Below the pieces are notes generated by a model. The model searched no databases. It was not told the DNA's origin and saw nothing but the letters and a program-made list of their open reading frames with translations. From assembly GCA_900466475.1 (NCBI GenBank), contig UBMI01000032.1, forward strand, positions 62,001-126,000: a stretch of DNA of 64,000 nucleotides, read 5' to 3'. The DNA is from Hyphomicrobiales bacterium. GTDB lineage: Bacteria > Pseudomonadota > Alphaproteobacteria > Rhizobiales > Rhizobiaceae. Of this stretch, positions 38,373-46,119 are shown piece by piece (positions within the stretch are counted from its first letter, which is position 1; the number at the start of each line of letters is the position of its first letter). The translations under genes were made by a program, and so were the position numbers.

Positions 38373-39674
38373 TTAACGCTTGAGGTTGACGAGGACGTCC
38401 ATGAGATCGGAACCCGTCTGGAACACCTTTGAGTTGGCGGTGTAGCTGCGCTGGGATTCGATCATTTCGGTCAGTTCGCCGGCGAGGTCGACGTTCGAGC
38501 CTTCGAGGGCGCCCGACTGGATCTTGCCGAAACCACTGGTCTGCGGGAAACCGGTGACGGTCACGCCCGACTTGCCGTTGGCCGAATAGACGTTGCCAGA
38601 CATCAGCGTCAGCAGGTCCGGGCTCGGCACATTGGCGAGCGGGATCTGGAAGACGGGCTTGGTGCTGCCGTCATCGTACTTCGAGTAGACGATACCGTCG
38701 GAGTCGATGGTGATATCGACCGGCGAATTCGCGCCCTGACCGTCGACGTTACCTGTACCCGAGAAATTGTCGCCGACCTGGGAAAGATCGAGCTTCATAT
38801 TGATGGTGAGGCCGGTTATCGGATCGACGATATTGGTCGTCGACGGGGCCGCCGGGACAGTCATCTGACCCTTGTCGTCGAACTGGATGGAGGTGACATT
38901 CACCGCCGCCGAGGAATAGGGGAACGAGCTGGTGCCCGTCGTCGCCTTGTCGGCATTGCGGTAGACCGCCATTTCCCACTGGGTCGTACCAGCCGCGGCC
39001 GGCGGCGATGCGGGATTGGGAACCTTCGTGTAGTAGATGTCGTACATCACCTTACTACCGAGCTTGTCGTAGGTGACCATCGAGTATTTCTGTGTGTCGG
39101 ACGTCACCGTAGCGGAGTTTGCGCTTGGCAGGTTGGCCGGGACCGACACAATCTTTGCGCCGGGCTTGAGGTTGCCGGTCCATGAGCCGTTTGAGGTCGG
39201 AACGGCCGCCAACTTCTGGTCGCCGAGGACGTTGATCGGAACGAGGCCGTCAAAGCCGTTGACGACGACTGCCGGAGCCGAGGAACCCCACGGATAGCCC
39301 ATGAGCGTGAAGCCGGCCGAATTGACGAGGTTGCCGCTGTCGTCCTTCGTAAAGTCGCCAGCACGCGTCAGGACGGGAACACCATCGCCGCCCTGGACGA
39401 TGAAGAAGCCGTCGCCGGAAATTGCGAGGTCGTAACCAGAGGTCGTGTAGGAAATGTCGCCCTGGTCGGAGACAGCCTGGCGAACCGTCGTCGTCACGCC
39501 GCCCGAGTTGTAGTTACCGGAGCCCGACGGCAGGACCAGCGACGAAAACGCGGTCGAAACTGCCTTGTAGCCGCTGGTGTTCACGTTCGCGATGTTATCG
39601 GAGACGGTGCTGAGGCGGTTGGCCTGAGCGTTCATCCCCGATACTGCCGTCTTCATGCTGCCGAAAATGCTCAT
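38373..39674 (-). CDS. flgE: Flagellar hook protein FlgE
   Basis: A 433-residue hook subunit. The N-terminal rod/hook motif SGMNAQANRLSTVSDNIANV precedes NTSGYKA. The C-terminal motif is GALEGSNVDLAGELTEMIES, then QRSYTANSKVFQTGSDLMD. The middle is variable and Gly/Ser/Thr-rich, as expected for the exposed domains. It is the first gene of the operon that runs to 29315 and lies 127 bases downstream of rem. In Sinorhizobium this operon depends on Rem, which may also apply here. Confidence 0.95.
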   Translation of the reverse strand: MSIFGSMKTAVSGMNAQANRLSTVSDNIANVNTSGYKAVSTAFSSLVLPSGSGNYNSGGVTTTVRQAVSDQGDISYTTSGYDLAISGDGFFIVQGGDGVPVLTRAGDFTKDDSGNLVNSAGFTLMGYPWGSSAPAVVVNGFDGLVPINVLGDQKLAAVPTSNGSWTGNLKPGAKIVSVPANLPSANSATVTSDTQKYSMVTYDKLGSKVMYDIYYTKVPNPASPPAAAGTTQWEMAVYRNADKATTGTSSFPYSSAAVNVTSIQFDDKGQMTVPAAPSTTNIVDPITGLTINMKLDLSQVGDNFSGTGNVDGQGANSPVDITIDSDGIVYSKYDDGSTKPVFQIPLANVPSPDLLTLMSGNVYSANGKSGVTVTGFPQTSGFGKIQSGALEGSNVDLAGELTEMIESQRSYTANSKVFQTGSDLMDVLVNLKR

Positions 39675-39801
39675 CTGAAAACCTCGTTTTACCTGTTAAG
39701 TGCAACAGTATTTGGCGGGCCTTGCGTGAAGCTGTCTGTTGTGCCGGGTCGCCGACCGAAATATTCCGGCTTTCCCGCGCGGCACGACCCGCGCCGAAAA
39801 A

Positions 39802-40473
39802 TCAATTCCAATCAATGCAGTAGCCAAGGAAGCGCTTGGAATCGACCGGGTCGACGCCGAGCTTCTTGCGCAGCTTCTTGCGCAGCTTGGAGATGTGGCT
39901 TTCGACGACGTTTTCTTCGACTTCCTCATCGAAAATGCCGTAAATCGCATTGAAGATCTGGGTCTTGGTGACGCGACGGCCGCGATTGGCAATCAAGTAT
40001 TCGAGGATGCGGCGCTCGCGGCGCGGCAAGGCGAAGGTTTCGCCGTTGATTTCCGGATCGCGCCCGTCGGAGAAGACGCGGATGGCGCCGATGTCGGTGT
40101 GGTTTGCGATCGCCTTCAGGCGACGACGGATTGCAGCGGCACGCGCGAGAATCTCACGCGGATGCACCGGCTTGCGTACAACGTCGTCCACGCCGCAGTC
40201 AAAAAGGGCCAGCGTGTTTTCGAGTGACGGTTGATCGCTGACCGCAATCACCGGCGCCATCGAGCGATCCCTGATCGCACGCGGCAATTCCATGGCCCGC
40301 TGCCCCTGGCCGATCAGAAATGCCTCGACCGCGGCGATGTCAGAATCAGCCGCCGTTTGCACCCATTCGCCGAATTCACCGGGATCAAAGCCGGTTGAGG
40401 GAATGCCCTCACGACCAAAGAGAGAAGTGTAACCATCCTTCACGAGCTCACGCTCATCAACCACTACGATCAT
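39802..40473 (-). CDS. rem: OmpR-type motility regulator Rem with an atypical receiver
   Basis: A 223-residue response-regulator-like activator of exponential-phase motility genes. The N-terminal receiver (1-110) keeps the acidic pair D6-E7, S79 and K101, but the phospho-acceptor position reads VE50AFLIG instead of LDxxMPG, so Glu replaces Asp. The C-terminal winged helix (about 125-223) includes ALPRRERRILEYLIANRGRR and the recognition part VVESHISKLRKKL. A strong GGAGG site precedes the start. In Sinorhizobium meliloti rem is switched on by VisNR and activates flagellar genes such as flgE; the position here is the same. Confidence 0.94.
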   Translation of the reverse strand: MIVVVDERELVKDGYTSLFGREGIPSTGFDPGEFGEWVQTAADSDIAAVEAFLIGQGQRAMELPRAIRDRSMAPVIAVSDQPSLENTLALFDCGVDDVVRKPVHPREILARAAAIRRRLKAIANHTDIGAIRVFSDGRDPEINGETFALPRRERRILEYLIANRGRRVTKTQIFNAIYGIFDEEVEENVVESHISKLRKKLRKKLGVDPVDSKRFLGYCIDWN

Positions 40474-40596
40474 TCGTCCGCCTCCGAATCAGTGTGGCAC
40501 ATCGATGATCTATGGGTACGAATCGCGCGAATCTGCAGCAATTCGTGAAAGTTAATGGCGGAAATTAATAATTGATTAAGATTTGGGTACCGATTT

Positions 40597-40615
40597 GATC
40601 TACATATAGTAGGTC
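40597..40615. promoter_or_regulatory. Dyad upstream of rem
   Basis: GATCTAC and GTAGGTC (one mismatch) are separated by ATATA, centred about 133 bases before the rem ATG. Size and symmetry suit a LuxR-type activator such as VisNR, known to control rem in Sinorhizobium. Function here is inferred. Confidence 0.4.
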
Positions 40616-40705
40616 GACGAGGTTATGCACACAAAAATTTCGTGGAAAAGTTAACGTCCACTTAATTACGCCTTGCAAGCGGGTTTTGTGCCGAATTCTT
40701 GCCAC

Positions 40706-40718
40706 ACTGTGACACAGT
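40706..40718. promoter_or_regulatory. 13-base palindrome ACTGTGACACAGT upstream of rem
   Basis: A perfect odd palindrome about 235 bases before rem, in the AT-rich 280-base gap between rem and the transglycosylase gene. It may be an operator. No known consensus is matched. Confidence 0.35.
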
Positions 40719-40734
40719 TCGGTCATAATTGGTG

Positions 40735-40755
40735 AATTCAATTATTAATTGAATT
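40735..40755. other. 21-base AT-rich palindrome over the transglycosylase stop codon
   Basis: The arms AATTCAATTA and TAATTGAATT around a central T overlap the stop codon at 40754-40756. It could be a weak terminator for the motB-motC-fliK unit or a binding site of the rem upstream region. Confidence 0.4.
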
Positions 40756-41338
40756 AATTTCCGCAGAAATTGCTCGCATTGGGAGTCCACTTGCCATAGC
40801 CGGTGGCAACCAGATTTGCGATGACGCGGCAGACATATTGCTTCTGCGCCGGATTGTTGTTCGGCCCTGCGTGGTATCTGGCTACCGCCATCGTCCAAGT
40901 CTCATGACGATCGTGAAGATTGCGCAGGAACTTCGCTGCATACTCCACGTTGCGGTGGGGATCGAACATATCCTCCACGGAGCTGAAGTTTTCACCGTGG
41001 AAATAGTGATTGATTTGCATACATCCGATATCGATTAGCTTCGCGCCGTCCCTGCTGGCAGTGTCGAATTGACGCAACGCGGCTTGCTCGGAGGCAGGAA
41101 ACAGCGCCTTGCCTTCGACGTTCATCGCATAGGGATAGAGCGAACCCTTGCGCCCAGTTTCCGTCAAGCCGACCGAATAGAGAATCCCCTCGGGGATCCC
41201 GTATTTGGCTGCCGCAGACTGGATCTCGCGCTCGCAGGCGCCTGTGGAGGCGGATGCGCTAGAGGTAAACGCTACCAGGGCGGCTGCCGCCAGCGTCGAT
41301 AGCAGAAGCGTTCTCAACACCGTTGCCGCCCGCACCAT
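40754..41338 (-). CDS. Secreted lytic transglycosylase of the motility cluster
   Basis: A 194-residue SLT-fold protein with a signal peptide (ATVLRTLLLSTLAAAALVAF, cleavage after SASA). The catalytic region begins YGIPEGILYSVGLTETGRKG, with the catalytic Glu in LTETG, then IGCMQINHYFHG and VARYHAGPNN. Such enzymes open peptidoglycan, here probably for passage of the flagellar rod or seating of the stator. It corresponds to the gene called orf38 between fliK and rem in Sinorhizobium. ATG 41338 has GGAGG 5 bases upstream; another ATG at 41350 is possible. The start region overlaps fliK by about 80 bases in another frame. Confidence 0.85.
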   Translation of the reverse strand: MVRAATVLRTLLLSTLAAAALVAFTSSASASTGACEREIQSAAAKYGIPEGILYSVGLTETGRKGSLYPYAMNVEGKALFPASEQAALRQFDTASRDGAKLIDIGCMQINHYFHGENFSSVEDMFDPHRNVEYAAKFLRNLHDRHETWTMAVARYHAGPNNNPAQKQYVCRVIANLVATGYGKWTPNASNFCGN

Positions 41339-42704
41339 TGAAGCCTCCATCCGTCTGCCGCGCTGTCTGGTTCTGGCGCTCGCGCGCCTCGCCGCCCTGG
41401 CCTTGCTGGGCGAGCGACTGTTGCTGCTGCTGGGAAGTCTGTCCCTGGCTGTTTGCCTGGTTGCCGGCATCGGACCGATCCACTGGCGCCATGCTGATGG
41501 TCACGTTATCGACCGCATAGCCCTGGCTGCGCAGCGCCTCGAGAATCTTGCCGTGGTCTTCCTTGAGCTGGCGATAGGCCGCGCCGGTCTCGACCTTGAG
41601 GTCGACATTCAGCGTATCGCCTGACAGCCGCATCGTCGCCGTGACGAGGCCAAGATCGATCGGGCTCATCTGGATCTTGAGGGTGTTCACCACCTTGCCG
41701 GTGCTTGTCCATTCAGCGGCGTTCGACAGAGCAGAGCTCGGCTGCATAGCCTGTGCCCATTCCTTGTCACCTGAAAGTGCTGCTGTCACGTTTGCGGAAT
41801 TCTGGTTCTGAACCAGGCCGAGATAACGACGCGATTCCAGGACGGAAACATTTTCGACGCTCGACTTTCCCGACTTCTCGCCGGGTTGCTCGGTACCGAT
41901 ATGCATGTCCATCGACTGGCCACGGCCATCGGCACGGCTGATCCTGAACGTCTTGCCTTCGGTGCCTTCGGCATTCTCCGTTCCCGGCACACGCGCGTCA
42001 TTGCCATGCGGGGCGACGGCTGCCAATGCATCCGACACGTGCGCACCAGCCTTCGCACCGTTTACGCCTTCGGCGTTGGCGTCCTTCTTGCCGGCCGTTG
42101 CGTCGTCCGCCTTCGCGGCCGCATGATGAGCCGAAGCCTGCAGGACAGCCGCGGCGTCCCCGGGCTCCTTCTTCAGCAGGCCGAGAACGTCGGTGATATC
42201 GCCATCGCCGGGCTCTACGTCAGCGCCTGTATCGACAGCGGTATCGCCGCCGAGCGCACCGATCTTGACCTGTTTGGCAGGCTTGCCCCCCGCCTGAGCA
42301 ACGGTCTCGGCTGCCTCATCCTTGGCGCCCGGCTTGCCCAGTCCAAAGACAGCTGCGTCCTTCTCCCTTACAGACTTCGCAGGCATCTTGCCGGCGTTTG
42401 CGATGGTTTCGGACTGCACGTCCACCTGTCCCTGGAGCGAGGCGTCATTCAGATCGATCAGCGGCTTCGGATTGCGTCCGCGCAAGTTCCGCGCCGCGGC
42501 CTCGGCGCTATCGCTGGCGTCCTGCTGGCCGGACTTATCGACGCCATCCGCATCCTGATCGCTGTTGCCGGCCTTGGAGAGGACATCGGAGAAGCCGCCG
42601 TTCTGATCCGCGGCGTCGCCTCTGCCGGCCCCCCGACCGGATCTTACGGACGCAGACGCATCCGTGCCGGGCGCTCCGCCCGAGACGCTGATATCCATCA
42701 TCAT
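41259..42704 (-). CDS. fliK: Hook-length control protein FliK (formerly MotD in rhizobia)
   Basis: A 481-residue protein. The first 300 residues are of low complexity, rich in Ala, Gly, Asp and Lys and probably extended, as needed for a molecular ruler. The C-terminal FliK domain (about 330-415) includes LKIQMSPIDLGLVTATMRLS and LNVDLKVETGAAYRQLKEDH, followed by LEALRSQGYAVDNVTISM, the hallmark of the substrate-switch domain. A Gln-rich segment (about 425-455) precedes the end. It starts one base after the motC stop. In Sinorhizobium the gene was first called motD and later shown to be fliK. Confidence 0.9.
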   Translation of the reverse strand: MMMDISVSGGAPGTDASASVRSGRGAGRGDAADQNGGFSDVLSKAGNSDQDADGVDKSGQQDASDSAEAAARNLRGRNPKPLIDLNDASLQGQVDVQSETIANAGKMPAKSVREKDAAVFGLGKPGAKDEAAETVAQAGGKPAKQVKIGALGGDTAVDTGADVEPGDGDITDVLGLLKKEPGDAAAVLQASAHHAAAKADDATAGKKDANAEGVNGAKAGAHVSDALAAVAPHGNDARVPGTENAEGTEGKTFRISRADGRGQSMDMHIGTEQPGEKSGKSSVENVSVLESRRYLGLVQNQNSANVTAALSGDKEWAQAMQPSSALSNAAEWTSTGKVVNTLKIQMSPIDLGLVTATMRLSGDTLNVDLKVETGAAYRQLKEDHGKILEALRSQGYAVDNVTISMAPVDRSDAGNQANSQGQTSQQQQQSLAQQGQGGEARERQNQTARQTDGGFNGAGGNGVENASAIDAGGSRPGSVYL

Positions 42705-42705
42705 C

Positions 42706-44004
42706 TTACTTGCCTTCTTGGGCCAGGAGACCGTCGATTTCGTCGAGCTTGGATCGATTGGTCGTCACGAAAGAGGTAAATGAAGGGTCGACATCCTGGC
42801 CCCCCGTGCCAGCAGAAGCCTCGCCTTCGACAACAGGTTCCGGGGAGACGCTATGCGCTCCTTCCGGTTGCGCAGCCGTGGCGGCTGCAGCCTGTTCAGA
42901 AGTAATTTCTTGATTAGTATTATTAGGGGTGGAGCCTTGCGTCAGGCTTGCCGGATCCGGAGCCCTCAATATCTGCTCGGCAACGGAGCGAGCAGCTGCC
43001 TGCAGTGCCTGATCCTGCGGCGAGAGAGATGCGCCGGAGATATTGGCGATATATTTGGCCGCCTGGTCAATATCGTCGGTCGGGACGTTTGCCATGCCGT
43101 TGTAGAAATCGGCGAGTGGTCCGAATGGATTGTCGGTCCCCTCGCCCAGCGACTGAACGCGCTGAGCGGCCATACGGGCGAGATCAGGCTTTCCAGCAAT
43201 CGCGGCAGCGCGCGCGACGCGCAGATAGACCTCGCGCTGGCGTGGGGCATCCATGAAGGAGAGGATATCGACAACCGTCTGTGGCTTCACATCGTGATCG
43301 TGGCTGACAATCAGCTTCACGAAGAGATCGGCGAACTGGCTGGCATAGGGCGAATGGAGGAAGCGGCGGATATAGCGCTGCGAATAGGCAAGCCCCCTGT
43401 CGACCTGCCCGGTTTCGACGCAGATGGCGACCGAGCGGCGCAATGCCGCCTCTTCCACGATCGTGCCGGGTGCGTTGAGGCGCGCCTTGTCATATAATGC
43501 AAGGGCATCCGTCGGCTTCGTGGCGATCATCACATTGCCGCCGATCAACGCCAGATAGGGGCCAATCTTCTTGCCTTCATATTCCTTGGCTGTTTCTTCC
43601 AGCGTCTTGGAGACAAGAAGGCCCTTGCCGCTCAGATATTTCCGCAACACATCGGTAACGCGATTGTCGAAGTAACCGTTGACGTCATGGGCAACGAGAT
43701 ATTCGAGCGTCTGAGGATTGCCGCCGCTCATTACATAGATCAGCGCGGCATCGACGTTGCGATCGTCATCATAGACGGACGGATCGACATTGCGCAGGCG
43801 CTGATCGATCTTGCCAAGCATGAAGCGCTGCATTTCGCCGGCGGAATGATCGCCCGTTACAACCGAGTCCTGAACGAACTGCAGCGAGCGCAGCATCTTG
43901 TACGGCGCGAGATCGTCCGCATCTGCGGCATGGCCGATGGCTGGCGACATCATCGCCAGGCCGAAGACCGCATATCTGAAATAGCGATGCTGCCTGCGCG
44001 TCAT
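42706..44004 (-). CDS. motC: Periplasmic motility protein MotC
   Basis: A 432-residue protein with a signal peptide (YFRYAVFGLAMMSPAIGHA). The mature part is helical and includes SLQFVQDSVVTGDHSAGEMQ and YVMSGGNPQTLEYLVAHDVN. MotC is specific to rhizobia; in Sinorhizobium meliloti it binds the periplasmic part of MotB and is needed for flagellar rotation, with MotE as its chaperone. The motE gene is present here at 55005-55544. ATG 44004 lies five bases beyond the motB stop and has AAGGA upstream; the frame is open to 44070. Confidence 0.9.
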   Translation of the reverse strand: MTRRQHRYFRYAVFGLAMMSPAIGHAADADDLAPYKMLRSLQFVQDSVVTGDHSAGEMQRFMLGKIDQRLRNVDPSVYDDDRNVDAALIYVMSGGNPQTLEYLVAHDVNGYFDNRVTDVLRKYLSGKGLLVSKTLEETAKEYEGKKIGPYLALIGGNVMIATKPTDALALYDKARLNAPGTIVEEAALRRSVAICVETGQVDRGLAYSQRYIRRFLHSPYASQFADLFVKLIVSHDHDVKPQTVVDILSFMDAPRQREVYLRVARAAAIAGKPDLARMAAQRVQSLGEGTDNPFGPLADFYNGMANVPTDDIDQAAKYIANISGASLSPQDQALQAAARSVAEQILRAPDPASLTQGSTPNNTNQEITSEQAAAATAAQPEGAHSVSPEPVVEGEASAGTGGQDVDPSFTSFVTTNRSKLDEIDGLLAQEGK

Positions 44005-44008
44005 GCGA

Positions 44009-45289
44009 CTATCCTTGATCTGCCTGAACGAGAATCTCGATCCGGCGGTTTGACGCGTTGTAGGGGTCATCAGGCAGCTTCAGGCGGCGGTCGGCGAAGC
44101 CGGAAACCTGGGAAATACGCTTCTCGTCGAGGCCGCCGCGAACGAGCATGTAATAAGCGCTCTGGGCACGGTCCATCGAAAGGCGCCAGTTCTCGTTGAG
44201 ATCGCCCTTGAACGGCCGCCCGTCCGTATGGCCGCGGATGGCAACCGCTCCGCCCCTCTGCTTCAGGATCGCACCGATCTTCTGCATGGCGAGGACCATC
44301 TCCTGGCGCGGCACAGCAGAGCCGATATTGAACATGGAATCGTCGTTCTGGTCGGAAATGCTCACCAGCAGGCCGCCCTCGGACGCCGTCACCGTCAGGC
44401 CCTCGGCGAGCTTGCCGGCGACACCGGCGATCTGCTGGGCAATCTCCTGCTGCAGTTCCTCGGCCTGCTGCTTTTCTTCGGCTTGCTTAGCCTCTTCCTT
44501 CTTGTCGGCGTCCCTGGTCTTGTCCGCCTGCTTGTCTTTGGTCTTATCGGCCTTCTTGTCGGCCTGCTTCTCTGTCGAAGCGGCGACGGCAGCGCTGTTG
44601 GGGTCCTTGCTCAGCAGGGTGGAAGGCTGGGCATTTTCGGCCTTGGCGAGCTCATTCGGTTCGGCCTTAGAATCGAGCGGCGAAGGCTGCTGTGGTTTGC
44701 CGGCGGTCGTAACTTCGACCTGCTTGGTCCAGAAATCCGGATCGAAGGGGTCGCGGTAGGCCTCGCCGCCATCGGCGCCGGTCGCCGGACCCGAATCCGC
44801 CGCACCGCCATCGCCCTTGGCGCTGACGTTTGCCTGCTGGCCAACTTCCTGGGCAATCTCGGCAAGAACCGAATACGGGTTCTCGAAGAAATCGGCTTCC
44901 GAGTAATTGGTCTTGTCGCCGGAGGTCGAGGTCTGATCGTCGCCGTCGGCGGCAGACTTGCCCTGGTTCGGATTCTCTTCCTTTTCCTTCGACTTTTCCT
45001 GGTTCTGCTCGCCTTCAGCCTGGTCGACCGGCTTCTTCAGACCCTTTTCCGTCGGCTTTTCATCCGAAAGTTTGATCGGATTGAAATAGGTCGCGATCGA
45101 GGCCTTGGTTTCCTCGTTGGCGGCGTTGACGAGCCACATCACCAGGAAGAAGGCCATCATTGCGGTCATGAAGTCGGCATAGGCGATTTTCCACGCACCG
45201 CCGTGAGCGCCGTCATGATCTCCACCGCCATGTTTCTTGACGATGATGATCTCGTTCTTTCCGTGGTGATGGTTTTCGCCGTCGCTCAT
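44009..45289 (-). CDS. motB: Flagellar stator protein MotB
   Basis: A 426-residue stator subunit. The His/Gly-rich N-terminus precedes the single TM, with the proton-binding Asp at D39 in AYADFMTAMMAFFLVMWLVN. A long charged linker (Lys/Glu/Gln-rich, about 70-300) joins it to the OmpA-like peptidoglycan-binding domain (about 325-426), with VAIRGHTDGRPF and NWRLSMDRAQSAYYML. It forms the stator with MotA, encoded separately at 62338. The linker is longer than in E. coli MotB, as is usual in rhizobia. Its start overlaps the FliH-like stop (ATGA). Confidence 0.94.
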   Translation of the reverse strand: MSDGENHHHGKNEIIIVKKHGGGDHDGAHGGAWKIAYADFMTAMMAFFLVMWLVNAANEETKASIATYFNPIKLSDEKPTEKGLKKPVDQAEGEQNQEKSKEKEENPNQGKSAADGDDQTSTSGDKTNYSEADFFENPYSVLAEIAQEVGQQANVSAKGDGGAADSGPATGADGGEAYRDPFDPDFWTKQVEVTTAGKPQQPSPLDSKAEPNELAKAENAQPSTLLSKDPNSAAVAASTEKQADKKADKTKDKQADKTRDADKKEEAKQAEEKQQAEELQQEIAQQIAGVAGKLAEGLTVTASEGGLLVSISDQNDDSMFNIGSAVPRQEMVLAMQKIGAILKQRGGAVAIRGHTDGRPFKGDLNENWRLSMDRAQSAYYMLVRGGLDEKRISQVSGFADRRLKLPDDPYNASNRRIEILVQADQG

Positions 45290-45924
45290 TCGGAAACTTT
45301 CTTCAAGCTAGCCGCCCAGGCGGAAATACGGGTCACGAGTACGGTCTCGCCGATCTCGGCAGCAAGGTCGATGTCATCAGCCTCATGATGGCGGACCAAG
45401 GCGGCATGTTCTCCGAGTTCGCCCTTGAGGATATCGAAAAGCTTGGCCGGACCGCGCACGACGACCGGCACCGCCGCACCGTCGAGGATCGCCTCGCGCA
45501 GCAGAGCGGCAAGATTTTCGGCAGCTTTCTTCGCGAGCGCCTCGGTCATCACAGGTGCGATTGCCGCCGCGGTCACTTCGCTGACGAGCGTAGCAATCTC
45601 TTCGGCCATGTCGCGGATGCGGGAAGCGATCACCGCAGCCGCTTCGATTTCGTAGCGAAGCCTCAGTTCCTCGATCTCACCGGCATGCGCCTCGGCGGCG
45701 GCCCGGGCCTCGCTTTCGTATTTTTCGGTCAGGTCCGCAGTGGCTGCCGCGAAGCCCTCGGAAAAGGCCTCGCGCCGCTCTGCCTCGACGTCGACCTCGG
45801 GCTCCTGCGGCAATTCCGCAAACGCGGAGGCGGTTTCGGTCGCGAAATCATCTACATCGATGATCGGTGCCGAGGGACTCGGCTCACCGAAATCCTTCAA
45901 ATACCGGGAAAGCATAATGCTCAT
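45286..45924 (-). CDS. FliH-like export regulator candidate
   Basis: A 212-residue acidic protein without signal peptide. A glycine-poor coiled coil from about 55-150 (ERREAFSEGFAAATADLTEK, EIEELRLRYEIEAAAVIASR) is followed by a compact C-terminal domain ending in ADDIDLAAEIGETVLVTRIS AWAASL. In FliH/YscL proteins the same order occurs: EAxxxGxxxG-like N-part, long coiled coil, and a last domain with a D..L..G....T..G.iDasl pattern. No other fliH is seen near fliI. The gene overlaps motB by four bases (ATGA). The name is a hypothesis from architecture; ATG 45915 is an alternative start. Confidence 0.5.
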   Translation of the reverse strand: MSIMLSRYLKDFGEPSPSAPIIDVDDFATETASAFAELPQEPEVDVEAERREAFSEGFAAATADLTEKYESEARAAAEAHAGEIEELRLRYEIEAAAVIASRIRDMAEEIATLVSEVTAAAIAPVMTEALAKKAAENLAALLREAILDGAAVPVVVRGPAKLFDILKGELGEHAALVRHHEADDIDLAAEIGETVLVTRISAWAASLKKVSE

Positions 45925-46119
45925 AAAAAACCGTCCAGTATTCGGGATGCACGCGGCATGCCCCCGCTTGAAAAATGACCATGTCCTTGCCGGCATGCCG
46001 TTCCGGTTTGGAAGAGGCCTGGGGCCTGTTGCCGGCATGGATTCGGACGCTGCCTTCATGCCGGAAACTAGAAACCCAAACTTGCGCGAGGATGAATGGT
46101 ACCGCCCTCGCGCCGATCG

